The notes: a model not told the origin generated them from the letters alone. Shown: positions 1-8,905, counted from the stretch's first letter. The stretch is 13,350 nt of DNA from Bacteroidota bacterium (GCA_005883855.1 VBAU01000031.1:1-13350), one strand, 5' to 3'. Numbers and translations are program-made.

Positions 1-1996
1 CCCAATATTTTTTGTCGTCACTATTAAAGATCTCTTGGGTAAATTCTTTGTCGCTGACGTATACTGCCCAATCATTCCTTGCTACCGGTGTCAGATTTAA
101 AATAATCAGCAGGTCATCTTCTTTATTCTTTCCTTTCCTTCTATATGACACGACCGTTTCCGCGCGATGATTAAGATCAACCCACTCGAAGCCGTAAATG
201 CTAAATTGATTTTCATACATCGCCGGTTCGGTTTGCAATAACTTATTCAGATCGGTCACGCAATCTTTTAGTTTGTGATGCGCATCATATTGCAGCAGGT
301 GCCAATCGAGTTCTGACTTATAATTCCATTCCGACGTTTGACCAAATTCGTCTCCCATGAATAAAAGCTTCGCGCCTGGGTGCGTCCACATATACGTGTA
401 CATGAGGCGCAGGTTGGCAAACTTTCTCCATTCGTCCCCGGGCATTTTAAAAAGCATAGGGCTCTTGCCATGCACTACTTCATCATGACTAAAAGGAAGC
501 ATAAAATTTTCATCATAATAGTACATCATGCTAAATGAAAATTTATCCTGGTGAAACTGGCGGAAGTAAGGATCCATTTTGAAATAGTCCAACGTGTCGT
601 GCATCCAACCCATCATCCATTTCATTCCAAATCCCAAGCCACCCTGCCAGGTCGGCCGTGAAACGTTGGGCCAATCAGTAGCCTCCTCAGCAATCGTCTG
701 TACATCGGGAAAATCTCTAAAAATCGTCTCGTTAAGATCTTTGATAAAAGCCATCGCCTCAAGATTCCCTTCACCACCAAATTCGTTTGGTTCCCACTGG
801 CCATGCTGTCGGCTGTAGTTCAATTTCAACATGGAGGATACAGCGTCAACCCGAATGCCGTCGATGTGAAATTTATCAAACCAAAACCGTGCGCTGCTTA
901 TCAGAAAAGATTTCACCTCTCCCCTTTTATAATTAAAAACATAGCTATTCCAATCCGGATGAAATCCTTTGCGCATATCAGCGTATTCGTAGGTGTGCGT
1001 GCCGTCAAACATGAACAAACCGTGCGCATCATAAGGAAAATGTGACGGCACCCAATCAAGTATCACTCCAATTCCTTCCTGGTGGCATGCATCTATCAAC
1101 CTCATTAACCCCTGCGGATCGCCAAACCTCGATGTAGCTGCAAAAAAACCTGTGCACTGATAACCCCAGCTCCCATCAAAAGGATGTTCCATCACAGGCA
1201 TCAGCTCTACATGAGTAAAACCCATTTCTTTTACATAAGGAACTAATCTTTCCTTGATCTGGTCATACGTATTGTATGCCTCTTCATTATTTCTATCGGG
1301 TCGCATCCAGCTGGCCAGGTGAACTTCGTACACACTCCAAGGCGCTTCCAGTGAATTATTATTTTTTCTCCTGCTCATCCATTCCTCATCCTTCCATTCA
1401 TAATGCATATCCCAGGTGATTGATGCGGTCAACGGACGCTTTTCCCAAAAGTTTGCGAAGGGATCGCCTTTGTCCTGCGCTTTGTTTGCATAACCGACAA
1501 TGTAATATTTATATGATTCGCCGAGATTAAAATTGGGAATGAAGCCTTCCCAAATTCCGCTCTTGTCCCACCGGGGATATAATTCATGGTCATGATTTTT
1601 CCAGTGATTGAAATTTCCAATGACGGAAACAGACGTTGCATTGGGAGCCCAAACGCAGAAATACATCCCCCACACATCACGGACCTTAATGGAGTGTGAA
1701 CCAAATTTCTCGTAAAGCTTATAATGCGTTCCCGCCTGGTAATTTTTCACGTCATCATCAGAAAGCAAAGAATAATTCCAAACCGGTTTGCTTGTATCCA
1801 CAAAATGTTGCTCCTCGTAAGCTTTACCAGCCAAAGAGCTTTCCTCCGACCGCTCATCGCTTTTTTTGTTGCTATTTACGATTTCTGTCGTACGTTGCGG
1901 GCCGTTTGGTTTGGTTCTATCCCCCGAGGCGCCTAAGGACTCTTTAGGAGAATCGTTCTGGATTTTTTTTGTGGAATCTTTGTTTTGCGGAGTCAT
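1..1996 (-). CDS. glgB: Glycogen branching enzyme GlgB (1,4-alpha-glucan branching enzyme, GH13), C-terminus cut by the window edge
   Basis: Cuts an alpha-1,4-glucan and re-attaches the fragment through an alpha-1,6 bond, branching glycogen in the cytoplasm. 665 codons are visible. After a hydrophilic leader of about 70 residues comes a CBM48-type beta-sandwich (WAPNA from W116) and then the GH13 barrel from about residue 220. The catalytic triad can be read directly: nucleophile D384 (GIRVDAV), acid/base E437 (IAEEATDW) and D505 (SHDEVVHG). The spacings of 53 and 68 match those I recall for E. coli GlgB (D405, E458, D526). The C-terminal beta domain is present up to the residues DDKKYWG, so perhaps 40 residues are missing. 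The ATG is fixed by in-frame TGA TAA TAA just upstream, and the next internal Met lies inside the CBM48. The gene is divergent from the barrel-protein gene and apart from the glgA/glgC run. Confidence 0.97.
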   Translation of the reverse strand, partial: MTPQNKDSTKKIQNDSPKESLGASGDRTKPNGPQRTTEIVNSNKKSDERSEESSLAGKAYEEQHFVDTSKPVWNYSLLSDDDVKNYQAGTHYKLYEKFGSHSIKVRDVWGMYFCVWAPNATSVSVIGNFNHWKNHDHELYPRWDKSGIWEGFIPNFNLGESYKYYIVGYANKAQDKGDPFANFWEKRPLTASITWDMHYEWKDEEWMSRRKNNNSLEAPWSVYEVHLASWMRPDRNNEEAYNTYDQIKERLVPYVKEMGFTHVELMPVMEHPFDGSWGYQCTGFFAATSRFGDPQGLMRLIDACHQEGIGVILDWVPSHFPYDAHGLFMFDGTHTYEYADMRKGFHPDWNSYVFNYKRGEVKSFLISSARFWFDKFHIDGIRVDAVSSMLKLNYSRQHGQWEPNEFGGEGNLEAMAFIKDLNETIFRDFPDVQTIAEEATDWPNVSRPTWQGGLGFGMKWMMGWMHDTLDYFKMDPYFRQFHQDKFSFSMMYYYDENFMLPFSHDEVVHGKSPMLFKMPGDEWRKFANLRLMYTYMWTHPGAKLLFMGDEFGQTSEWNYKSELDWHLLQYDAHHKLKDCVTDLNKLLQTEPAMYENQFSIYGFEWVDLNHRAETVVSYRRKGKNKEDDLLIILNLTPVARNDWAVYVSDKEFTQEIFNSDDKKYW
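1797..1996 (-). other. Hydrophilic, probably disordered N-terminal extension of GlgB
   Basis: Residues 1 to about 66 precede the first recognisable part of the enzyme. They are rich in Lys, Asn, Ser, Asp, Glu, Gln and Thr, with almost no hydrophobic residues and no signal peptide. They do not resemble the folded N1 domain of longer GlgB proteins. In-frame stops upstream and the lack of another early ATG suggest that it is translated, although a GTG at about codon 68 or a TTG at about codon 56 cannot be excluded as starts. The DNA contains a palindromic stretch (1928-1948). Confidence 0.6.
1928..1948. repeat. Short palindromes inside the GlgB leader coding sequence
   Basis: GGCGCC (1928-1933) overlaps a 17-base imperfect palindrome, CCTAAGGACTCTTTAGG (1932-1948), in which 7 of 8 base pairs match. 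A run of five C lies at 1921-1925. It encodes part of the low-complexity leader (around SPKESLGASGD). Its appearance is that of an intergenic palindromic repeat that has become coding, but this is a resemblance only. Confidence 0.5.
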
Positions 1997-2123
1997 AGTT
2001 AGTTATTATCAATAGCGTTTAACCTAAAATTAAGAGAACGGTCTTTGATTAATATGAAAATTCTGGAGAACTTACGCATCATAATCGGATAGATCAGGCG
2101 TCCCAACCAACTAACCATTAACC
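1997..2123. promoter_or_regulatory. Divergent intergenic region, glgB / barrel-protein gene
   Basis: This 127-base region must hold the starts of both divergent transcripts. On the minus strand TAATTTTA (2025-2032) is a near match to the Bacteroidota -7 box TAnnTTTG, but no convincing -33 TTTG sits at the right distance. On the plus strand TTTG at 2044-2047 has no good -7 partner. The leader before the plus-strand ATG is an AACC-rich microrepeat (CAACCAACTAACCATTAACC, 2104-2123) and contains no Shine-Dalgarno sequence. Confidence 0.3.
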
Positions 2124-4883
2124 ATGAGAAAATTCGTTGCTGGTTTTGTCCTCCTGGCTGCAATTACTTCACACGCACAAAAGGCCTCTATTAAAGGTAC
2201 GGTGACCGACACAGTTGAAAAGAAAAATCTTGCCAACACCGTCATCGCAATTCTCAAAAAACCTGATTCTGTACTCGTAAAATTTTCACGTGCTAATAAA
2301 GAAGGACAGTTTCTCATTAAAGACCTTGATACAGGAAGATTTATTTTAATGGCCACGCACCCTTTTTTCGGCGACTATTTTGATGAGGTCGAACTGACAC
2401 AAAATACTCAGAACGAAATCGGCAACATTTATCTCACGCCGAAGTCTAAGTTGTTAGCAGAAGTGATTGTTAAAACGGGATCACCTATCCGCATTAAAGG
2501 CGACACCATATCCTACACAGCCGACAGCTTCAAAGTAAGGGCCGGCGCCAATGTCGAAGAACTGTTGCGAAGATTGCCTGGAATACAGGTTGACAGGAAC
2601 GGCCAGATTACCGCAATGGGTGAAAGAGTAAAAAAAGTTTTAGTGGATGGAGAAGAATTCTTCGGCAGCGATCCCGGCATAGCTACAAAAAACTTACGGG
2701 CCGACCAGGTACAAGAAGTGCAAGTGTTTGACAAAAAAAGTGACCAGGCGGAATTTACCGGTATCGACGACGGAGTTAAGGATAAGACGATAAACCTGAA
2801 GATGAAAAAGCTTGGCGGATACTTCGGAAAGGCCGAGGCAGGGGGAGGGCTGCCGGATAAATACAATTTGGACGCCATGGCTAATTCTTTCCAGGGAAAG
2901 AGGAAAGTAGCAGGCTATGGGGTCATGAGTAATACGGGGCAGGTGAACCTTGACTGGCAGGATCCGCAAAATTATGGCGGGGGTATAGATGGATTGACAA
3001 CAGAAACCACCGATGACGGCGGCATCTATATGTCGTACAGCGGAGGAGACGATAATTATTGGGGCGGCAGAAGCGGAATTCCTACTAACTGGAACGCCGG
3101 CTTGCATTACAGCAATAAATTCAATAACGACAAGCTTAGTTTAAATTCTGGGTATAAATTTTCAAAAGTTAATTCAACAGGGCTTACCACCGTTTTCTCA
3201 AATACATTTTTGCCTGATACGACCTGGACCATGTCGAGTGCAAGCCACAACTTTTCTTCCGTAAACAAACATGCTTTTAATGTTACGCTCGAAGACAACC
3301 TGGATTCGGCCAACTCTCTAAAATGGGTCAATAAATTCAACAACAACTCAGCAGAAAGCCGTGTTGACTACAGTGGTCAAACTTCAAACACGTCGGGGCA
3401 ACTCATTAACAAAACCGCGCGAGCCACGACCAATAATTCTGACAGGAATAACATTGCTTCAAATCTTCTGTTTAGGCATAAATTCAAAAAGCTTTCACGC
3501 ACATTTTCGGCAAATACCGACTTTAATTGGACAGAGGTAAAAAATAACGGGCTTCTTTATTCCCTGATCGACTATTACAAGAACGGGTCACTTGATCAAC
3601 TAGATACTACGGATCAGCAAAATATACAGGACAATTCAACCAGGACAATTAACACGAAGATTGCTTACACCGAACCCCTGAGGAAAGATGTGTACCTCGA
3701 AGTGAATTATTCGCTCGGGTATTATAACAACAATAACGAACGAATCACAAACGAAAAGGACCTAAGCGGCAAGTATGAGAGCATTGTCGACAGCCTTAGC
3801 AACTCTTATGTGTTTAACAGGCTGATCAATACGCCTGGAGCAAACTTCAAGGTCAACAAGAAGAAATACAATCTTAGTTTTGGGGCCTCGGTGGGCTTCA
3901 GTCACTTTGTCGAAAAGAATGTCACCGATAATTATAAGATCAATTATAATTACACCAACTTCTATCCCAAAGTAGCATACACATACAAATTTAAACCGAA
4001 TGAAAGCTTTCGGTTCAATTACAACGGCTCGACGACGGCTCCGTCGATTGAGCAATTACAGCCTATCCGTGTAAATACTGATCCGCTCAACATTTATATT
4101 GGCAATCCCGGCTTGAATCAATCCTTCCGCCACGATTTCAACATGGGATATAATTTTTACAATGTGCTCAAGGAAAAAAACCTTTGGACTAACCTCAACC
4201 TAAATATTACACAAAACGCTTTTGTACAATACAGCCTTGTGGATGACTTTGGCAAAAGAACCTATCAAACGGTAAATGCCAACGGCGTTTATACTATGAA
4301 TTTATATAGTCAATATGGATTTAAAATTAAAGCACTCAAATTGGGCACCGGCTTCGGGCCTGTTGTCAACATTAACCGGTACGTTGATTTTATAAATACC
4401 GTTAAAAACGTTACCAACACGTCTAGTTATGGCTTGCGCATAAACTTCGATAGGTATGTAGAGAAGAAATTCAATTTTTACGTTGGTCCAAGTTTTACAT
4501 GGAACCATTCCCACGCGTCTGTAAACAGTTCGGCAAATGCCGATTACTGGCAGCTCAATGGATGGGCACAGGGCCGATTTACCCTACCACACAATTTCGA
4601 ACTTAGTACGGATGCAGAGTACCAGGCACGAGAAAAAGATCCACGGTTTACAGCGAGAAGTAACTATACAAAGTGGAACGCATCCATTACTAAACGAATG
4701 TTGAAGGACAATAAGCTCGAGTTGAACCTGGGAGTGTACGACATATTGGACCAGAACAAAGGATACCAGCGCAATTTCAACAGCTATAGTTTCACGGAAA
4801 CCTATTATCTAACCTTAAGAAGATACTGGTTGCTCACAGTTACGTGGAATATTGCTAAAAATGGAAAACCAGCGACGTGGTAA
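2124..4883 (+). CDS. Outer-membrane TonB-dependent-receptor-like beta-barrel protein (regulatory-like domain + plug + barrel)
   Basis: 919 residues. A signal peptide (1-19, ending SHAQ) leads to a carboxypeptidase-regulatory-like beta-sandwich (about 21-107, IKGTVTDT...NIYLTP). A plug-type domain follows (about 125-227, with IRIKGDTISYTAD, LLRRLPGIQVDRNGQI and VKKVLVDGEEFFGSD), then a long Asn/Tyr/Phe-rich barrel to the end. The last residue is Trp, an aromatic end typical of BAM substrates. This domain order is that of the Bacteroidota outer-membrane barrel family (OMP_b-brl_3-like), not of SusC, and no SusD partner lies nearby. The ATG is 127 bases from the divergent glgB start. The GLPGLI gene follows after 18 bases, a common pairing in this phylum. 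The substrate cannot be told from the sequence, and I see no clear TonB box, so active transport is not proven. Confidence 0.9.
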   Translation: MRKFVAGFVLLAAITSHAQKASIKGTVTDTVEKKNLANTVIAILKKPDSVLVKFSRANKEGQFLIKDLDTGRFILMATHPFFGDYFDEVELTQNTQNEIGNIYLTPKSKLLAEVIVKTGSPIRIKGDTISYTADSFKVRAGANVEELLRRLPGIQVDRNGQITAMGERVKKVLVDGEEFFGSDPGIATKNLRADQVQEVQVFDKKSDQAEFTGIDDGVKDKTINLKMKKLGGYFGKAEAGGGLPDKYNLDAMANSFQGKRKVAGYGVMSNTGQVNLDWQDPQNYGGGIDGLTTETTDDGGIYMSYSGGDDNYWGGRSGIPTNWNAGLHYSNKFNNDKLSLNSGYKFSKVNSTGLTTVFSNTFLPDTTWTMSSASHNFSSVNKHAFNVTLEDNLDSANSLKWVNKFNNNSAESRVDYSGQTSNTSGQLINKTARATTNNSDRNNIASNLLFRHKFKKLSRTFSANTDFNWTEVKNNGLLYSLIDYYKNGSLDQLDTTDQQNIQDNSTRTINTKIAYTEPLRKDVYLEVNYSLGYYNNNNERITNEKDLSGKYESIVDSLSNSYVFNRLINTPGANFKVNKKKYNLSFGASVGFSHFVEKNVTDNYKINYNYTNFYPKVAYTYKFKPNESFRFNYNGSTTAPSIEQLQPIRVNTDPLNIYIGNPGLNQSFRHDFNMGYNFYNVLKEKNLWTNLNLNITQNAFVQYSLVDDFGKRTYQTVNANGVYTMNLYSQYGFKIKALKLGTGFGPVVNINRYVDFINTVKNVTNTSSYGLRINFDRYVEKKFNFYVGPSFTWNHSHASVNSSANADYWQLNGWAQGRFTLPHNFELSTDAEYQAREKDPRFTARSNYTKWNASITKRMLKDNKLELNLGVYDILDQNKGYQRNFNSYSFTETYYLTLRRYWLLTVTWNIAKNGKPATW

Positions 4884-4901
4884 TCATGCTAATTATTTAT
4901 T

Positions 4902-5630
4902 ATGAAGAAACTATTTTTCGCATTGATGATTTGTTTTTTTGCAACGGCGGATGCACAACAGTTCATCAGCAGTGGTATGATCGAATTTGAGGTGAGAAGA
5001 AACAACCACAAAGCATTTGGCGATGGCATTTGGGTTGAAATGTTCAAGGACAAGATACCCCAATTCTCTACCAACTATTATCATTTCACTTTTAATGATA
5101 ATAAGGCAGTTTATCTATATGATCACAAAGATGAGAGGACCAAACTTCCGTGGAATAATAATGAAGGAGAAGATGACATCTGGTACAACGATTATGCTAC
5201 GGGAAGTTTTATCGATCAGAAATCTGTATTCGGTGATAATTATCTTATGAGTGATTCGCTAATGAACATTAATTGGAAAATCTCTCCGAATGAAACCCGG
5301 GAAATAGCAGGTTTCCTCTGTCGCAAGGCCACTGGAATCATCTTCGATAGTGTGTATGTGTTTGCTTTTTACACTGACGAAATAACAATAGCCGGAGGGC
5401 CCATGGGAATTCACGGCCTACCTGGAATGATCATGGGTATAACGGTTCCCCGCATGTATACAAGCTGGATTGCTACAAAACTTGAAATTAACGGAGTCAA
5501 AACAAGCATCATCACACCTCCTCAAAAAGGAAAAAAGAAAAAAGCCACTGACCTGTTGCAAAATGTAAAAAAAGCGACGGAAGACTGGGGTAGCTGGGGA
5601 CAGCAGGCGATATGGGGATTGTTCCTCTAA
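4902..5630 (+). CDS. GLPGLI family secreted protein
   Basis: 242 residues. The signal peptide (1-19, MKKLFFALMICFFATADAQ) predicts export, probably to the periplasm. The family signature is at residues 170-178 (IHGLPGMIM), where the usual GLPGLI reads GLPGMI. The mid-region pattern fits the family: an ISPNETREIAGFLCRKATG segment before a strand-rich stretch (VYVFAFYTDEI). A basic KGKKKK patch (209-214) precedes a Trp-rich tail. It lies 18 bases after the barrel-protein gene and is surely co-transcribed with it. The molecular function of GLPGLI proteins is, as far as I know, not established, and pairing with such barrels suggests an accessory role at the outer membrane. Its stop codon abuts the stop codon of the convergent amylase gene without a spacer. 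Confidence 0.88.
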   Translation: MKKLFFALMICFFATADAQQFISSGMIEFEVRRNNHKAFGDGIWVEMFKDKIPQFSTNYYHFTFNDNKAVYLYDHKDERTKLPWNNNEGEDDIWYNDYATGSFIDQKSVFGDNYLMSDSLMNINWKISPNETREIAGFLCRKATGIIFDSVYVFAFYTDEITIAGGPMGIHGLPGMIMGITVPRMYTSWIATKLEINGVKTSIITPPQKGKKKKATDLLQNVKKATEDWGSWGQQAIWGLFL

Positions 5631-7505
5631 TTATTTCCTTAGATCCATCACCAGCAAGTACTTTCCTCCCACAGTAAGCGTGGGCTCAAGACTAAAAGTC
5701 ACGCCCGTTGCCACATCATAAGCCTTCTTAAAATCTTTGATCCTGTCACTAAATCTCGTAACGTCAATCGTCGAAGATTCATTCTTTGTATTCATGACAC
5801 ACATTACTGTTTGCTTTTCATCGTATCGAAAATAAACATAGACACCATCTACAGGAACATATTGCATCAGCTTTCCCGTTGTGATGGCAGAAGAATTCTT
5901 TCGAAAGTTTGCAAACCTTTTTATATATTCAAAAATGCTCTCCTCTTTTGAGGTTCTTCCATCTTTGATGAATTTGTTTGAAGGGTCGCCCGGCCAACCA
6001 CCTGCGAAATCACGTCTCACATTTCCGTCAGGATTGGTAAATCCAGTCATCAAAATTTCGTCACCATAATATAACTCAGGAATGCCGCGGAAGGTAAGCA
6101 ACCATGCGATCCCCATTTTATACTTCGTTGTGTCCTCTCCTACCACGGAATAAAAACGGTTCAGATCGTGATTATCTAAAAATATAACTTCGCGCATCGG
6201 GTTTTTGTAAACAAAATCCTGCGCCGCTGTTGTATACAACTTGTTCACTCCTTCGATCCAACCAAAATTTTCATTGATGGCAGGTTGAATACCGTAAAAC
6301 AAACATTGAAAATCGGTCGTTGCTTGAAGATTACTTTTGAACGGAATATTATAATTATTCTCGCAAAAATAACTTTGATTGGGAACACCATGCACCCAGG
6401 TTTCCCCAAACATGGTGAGCTTTGGATACTCGTCGAGTAAAGCCTTGTTGCAGCGATTCATAAATGGCAGATCATTGTAGGCATAGGTATCGATTCTCCA
6501 TCCATCTACACCAAATTCTTCTACACTCCAGATCGCATGCTGAATTAAATAGTTTGCCACATAAGGGTTGCTTTCATTCATGTCCGGCATTTGCTGGGTA
6601 AACCAGCCATCTGTCATTTTCTTCGTATCAGATGGTGCGGCATGCGGATCAAAAATGGTTTGATCTTTATAAGTTGTTTGGGTAAATGTGGGCCATTGAT
6701 GCAGCCAGTCTTTCATGGGTGGATCCTGAACGGTAAAATGATAAAGTCCCACGTGGTTGTACACTGCATCCTGTATCAATTTCATTCCGCGTTTGTGCAA
6801 TTCATCACTTAGCTTTTTGTACATTTCTGCGCCGCCTAGTCTTCGTTCAATTTTATAATGATTGGTGAAGGCGTAACCGTGCTCAGTTCTGTTTGGCATA
6901 TCGTTTTCAAGCACAGGTGTCATCCAAACAGTTGTCACACCCAGGTCTTTTAAATAATCAAGATGATTGATCACCCCTTGCAGGTCTCCGCCATGTCTCG
7001 CTGTAACATCATCGCGATTCAAAGATTGATCTTTCATGCCAGGCACTCTGTCATTTGATGTATCGCCGTTGCTGAAACGATCCGGCATGAGCAAGTAAAT
7101 AAAATCTTTCGAAGTTACTCCTTGTGCGTAAGCGGTCCCATTTCCTTTTCGGCGAGGTTTGAGTTCGAAATCAAAAGTAACTTTCTTGTCAGCAGATCCA
7201 TCATTACTTGGCCATACACACGCGAAAGAAATCGTGCCAGGTTTTGCGGTATTGTCAATTGTCAAATCAAAAAACAAATAGTTTTTATTTTCAACCTTCT
7301 TAATTTCTCCAACGTGAACACCGGGGTATTTTGGAGTCAGAAACCCTTTTTCAGCGCCAATTCCAGGGTAGTGAACCATTATCTGCACCTTATTCCACTT
7401 CATCCCCACCCACCAGTTGGAGGGATAGACTTCAACGTTCTGCTGAGCGAATAATGAACAAGGAACAAGGAATGATGAACAGAGAATGATGAGCCAGTTT
7501 TTCAT
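5631..7505 (-). CDS. SusA-like periplasmic GH13 alpha-amylase / cyclomaltodextrinase (neopullulanase-type)
   Basis: 624 residues. A signal peptide (about 1-20, ending SLFA-QQ) predicts the periplasm. An N-terminal cyclomaltodextrinase-type beta domain (about 22-117, VEVYPSNWWVGMKW) is followed by the GH13 barrel from about residue 133 (DFIYLLMPDRFSNGD). The four GH13 regions are all present: QDAVYNH (245-251), DGWRIDT with nucleophile D339, MFGETW with acid/base E368, and LDNHDLNR with H446 and D447. A C-terminal beta domain closes the protein. The build resembles Bacteroides SusA and the Flavobacterium cyclomaltodextrinase, which hydrolyse maltodextrins, cyclodextrins or pullulan; the exact specificity cannot be told. 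Its ATG overlaps the TGA of the transporter gene by four bases (ATGA), so the two are probably translationally coupled. It is the last gene of the minus-strand run. Cysteines at 9 and 16 do not make a proper lipobox. Confidence 0.93.
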   Translation of the reverse strand: MKNWLIILCSSFLVPCSLFAQQNVEVYPSNWWVGMKWNKVQIMVHYPGIGAEKGFLTPKYPGVHVGEIKKVENKNYLFFDLTIDNTAKPGTISFACVWPSNDGSADKKVTFDFELKPRRKGNGTAYAQGVTSKDFIYLLMPDRFSNGDTSNDRVPGMKDQSLNRDDVTARHGGDLQGVINHLDYLKDLGVTTVWMTPVLENDMPNRTEHGYAFTNHYKIERRLGGAEMYKKLSDELHKRGMKLIQDAVYNHVGLYHFTVQDPPMKDWLHQWPTFTQTTYKDQTIFDPHAAPSDTKKMTDGWFTQQMPDMNESNPYVANYLIQHAIWSVEEFGVDGWRIDTYAYNDLPFMNRCNKALLDEYPKLTMFGETWVHGVPNQSYFCENNYNIPFKSNLQATTDFQCLFYGIQPAINENFGWIEGVNKLYTTAAQDFVYKNPMREVIFLDNHDLNRFYSVVGEDTTKYKMGIAWLLTFRGIPELYYGDEILMTGFTNPDGNVRRDFAGGWPGDPSNKFIKDGRTSKEESIFEYIKRFANFRKNSSAITTGKLMQYVPVDGVYVYFRYDEKQTVMCVMNTKNESSTIDVTRFSDRIKDFKKAYDVATGVTFSLEPTLTVGGKYLLVMDLRK

Positions 7506-8905
7506 ATATACGAAGGAGGAGTTTGTTCAGAAACCATTACCTCTTCCACGATCTCTTTGGGCGTCTCGTCACCTTTTTCTCTCACTATGAGATTCATAAG
7601 TCCTGCAACTATCATAGAGCTTCCACCAACCACAAGAGCATAAATGCTTTGATTATGAAAGACGCGATTAACGAAAAAACCAAGAATGGCAGCGGCTACT
7701 ATTTGAGGTATCACAATGAAAAAGTTGAATACGCCCATGTAAAAACCCATTTTGTTGGGAGGCAACGCACCGGCTAAAATTGCATAAGGCATGGTTAAGG
7801 TTGAGGCCCAGGCAAATCCGACCAGGACCATCGGCAACAAAAGAAAATGATGATCTTTTACAAAAAAAATCGAAATCAATCCAATGCCTCCAATAATAAG
7901 ACAGATGAGGTGAGTAAAGCTACGACCAATTCGCGCGGCGAGGAGCGGCAACAAAAAGGCTGCAAGCGCGGAGATTCCATTATATACCATGAACATCACT
8001 CCAACCCAATCCCCTGCGTCCTGGAACGCTGATGATGTTGTATCTGTCGTACCATAGGCATTTTGCGCAACACCTGCCGTTGTGTAAATCCACATCGAGA
8101 AAAAAGCAAGCCAGGTAAAAAATTGCACGACGGCTAATTGCAACATAGTTTTCGGCATCGTTCCTATTCCTTTCGTGATTTCCACAATTCCTTTGAATAG
8201 CCCTTTGTTTTTCAATTTTTCCTCTTCCCACTTTTTTACGTCCTCGGGGGGAAATTCTTTTGTAGTGAACACCGTCCACATTACGGCAGCCAGGAAAACC
8301 ACCGCGCCGATATAGAATGAATACTTAACTGAAGGCGGTATTTTGCCCGCCGACGCCGTGTTGCTTACATTAAAAACGTTGTGAAAAATAAAAGGAAGTA
8401 AAGACGCGATCACGGCACCAAGCCCAATGAAAAAAGTCTGAAAAGCAAAGCCTGTCGTCCTTTGCGATGCGGGCAATTTATCACCGACAAATGCCCTAAA
8501 TGGTTCCATGGAAATGTTAATGGACGCGTCCATGACCCACAACACCATTGCAGCCATCCAAAGAACGGATGAGTTAGGCATTAAGAACAACGCAATCGAA
8601 GCTAAAATTGCACCGGTGAAAAAGAAGGGTCTCCTTCTGCCCCAGTACGGATGCCAGGTACGATCACTCAAATAGCCAATGATTGGCTGCACTAACAATC
8701 CTGTCACAGGCGCTGCGATCCAAAGGATAGATATCTTATCTAATTCCGCGCCTAACGTTTGAAATATGCGACTGACATTCGCGTTCTGCAATGCAAATCC
8801 AAATTGAATTCCAAAAAAACCAAAACTCATATTCCACAGCTGCCGGAAACTTAAGCGCGGTTTAGGAAAGAGTTTTTGTTCTTCAAATGAAAAACTAGTG
8901 GCCAT
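7502..8905 (-). CDS. SLC45/GPH-like MFS sugar transporter (maltose/maltodextrin type)
   Basis: 467 residues with about 12 membrane segments. The first segments (IQFGFALQNANVSRIFQTLG) and the loop-2 signature YLSDRTWHPYWGRRRPF (79-93, MFS motif A form) are those of the SLC45/glycoside-cation symporter branch, whose members carry sucrose or maltose with protons. A charged cytoplasmic loop (EFPPEDVKKWEEEKLKNK) lies mid-protein, and the tail is hydrophilic. It ends in a 4-base overlap with the periplasmic amylase gene, which argues that it imports that enzyme's products (glucose, maltose or short oligosaccharides) through the inner membrane. It begins 70 bases after glgC, across a stretch of palindromes. 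The substrate is inferred from context. Both the start ATG (8905-8903) and the fold class are secure. Confidence 0.9.
   Translation of the reverse strand: MATSFSFEEQKLFPKPRLSFRQLWNMSFGFFGIQFGFALQNANVSRIFQTLGAELDKISILWIAAPVTGLLVQPIIGYLSDRTWHPYWGRRRPFFFTGAILASIALFLMPNSSVLWMAAMVLWVMDASINISMEPFRAFVGDKLPASQRTTGFAFQTFFIGLGAVIASLLPFIFHNVFNVSNTASAGKIPPSVKYSFYIGAVVFLAAVMWTVFTTKEFPPEDVKKWEEEKLKNKGLFKGIVEITKGIGTMPKTMLQLAVVQFFTWLAFFSMWIYTTAGVAQNAYGTTDTTSSAFQDAGDWVGVMFMVYNGISALAAFLLPLLAARIGRSFTHLICLIIGGIGLISIFFVKDHHFLLLPMVLVGFAWASTLTMPYAILAGALPPNKMGFYMGVFNFFIVIPQIVAAAILGFFVNRVFHNQSIYALVVGGSSMIVAGLMNLIVREKGDETPKEIVEEVMVSEQTPPSYI

Noticed and set aside
2513..3107. Two overlapping antisense ORFs of 121 and 137 codons within the barrel-protein gene
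   Set aside because: They lie opposite a clear long gene, have no recognisable family pattern or leader, and are expected shadow frames.
2124..5630. SusC/SusD pair
   Set aside because: The barrel protein has the build of the GLPGLI-associated family, and the second protein has the GLPGM signature and no SusD features.
7445..7505. Possible lipoprotein signal (Cys 9 or Cys 16) in the amylase
   Set aside because: Residues before the cysteines (VPC, LC) do not form a lipobox, and a normal signal peptidase I site (SLFA-QQ) follows.
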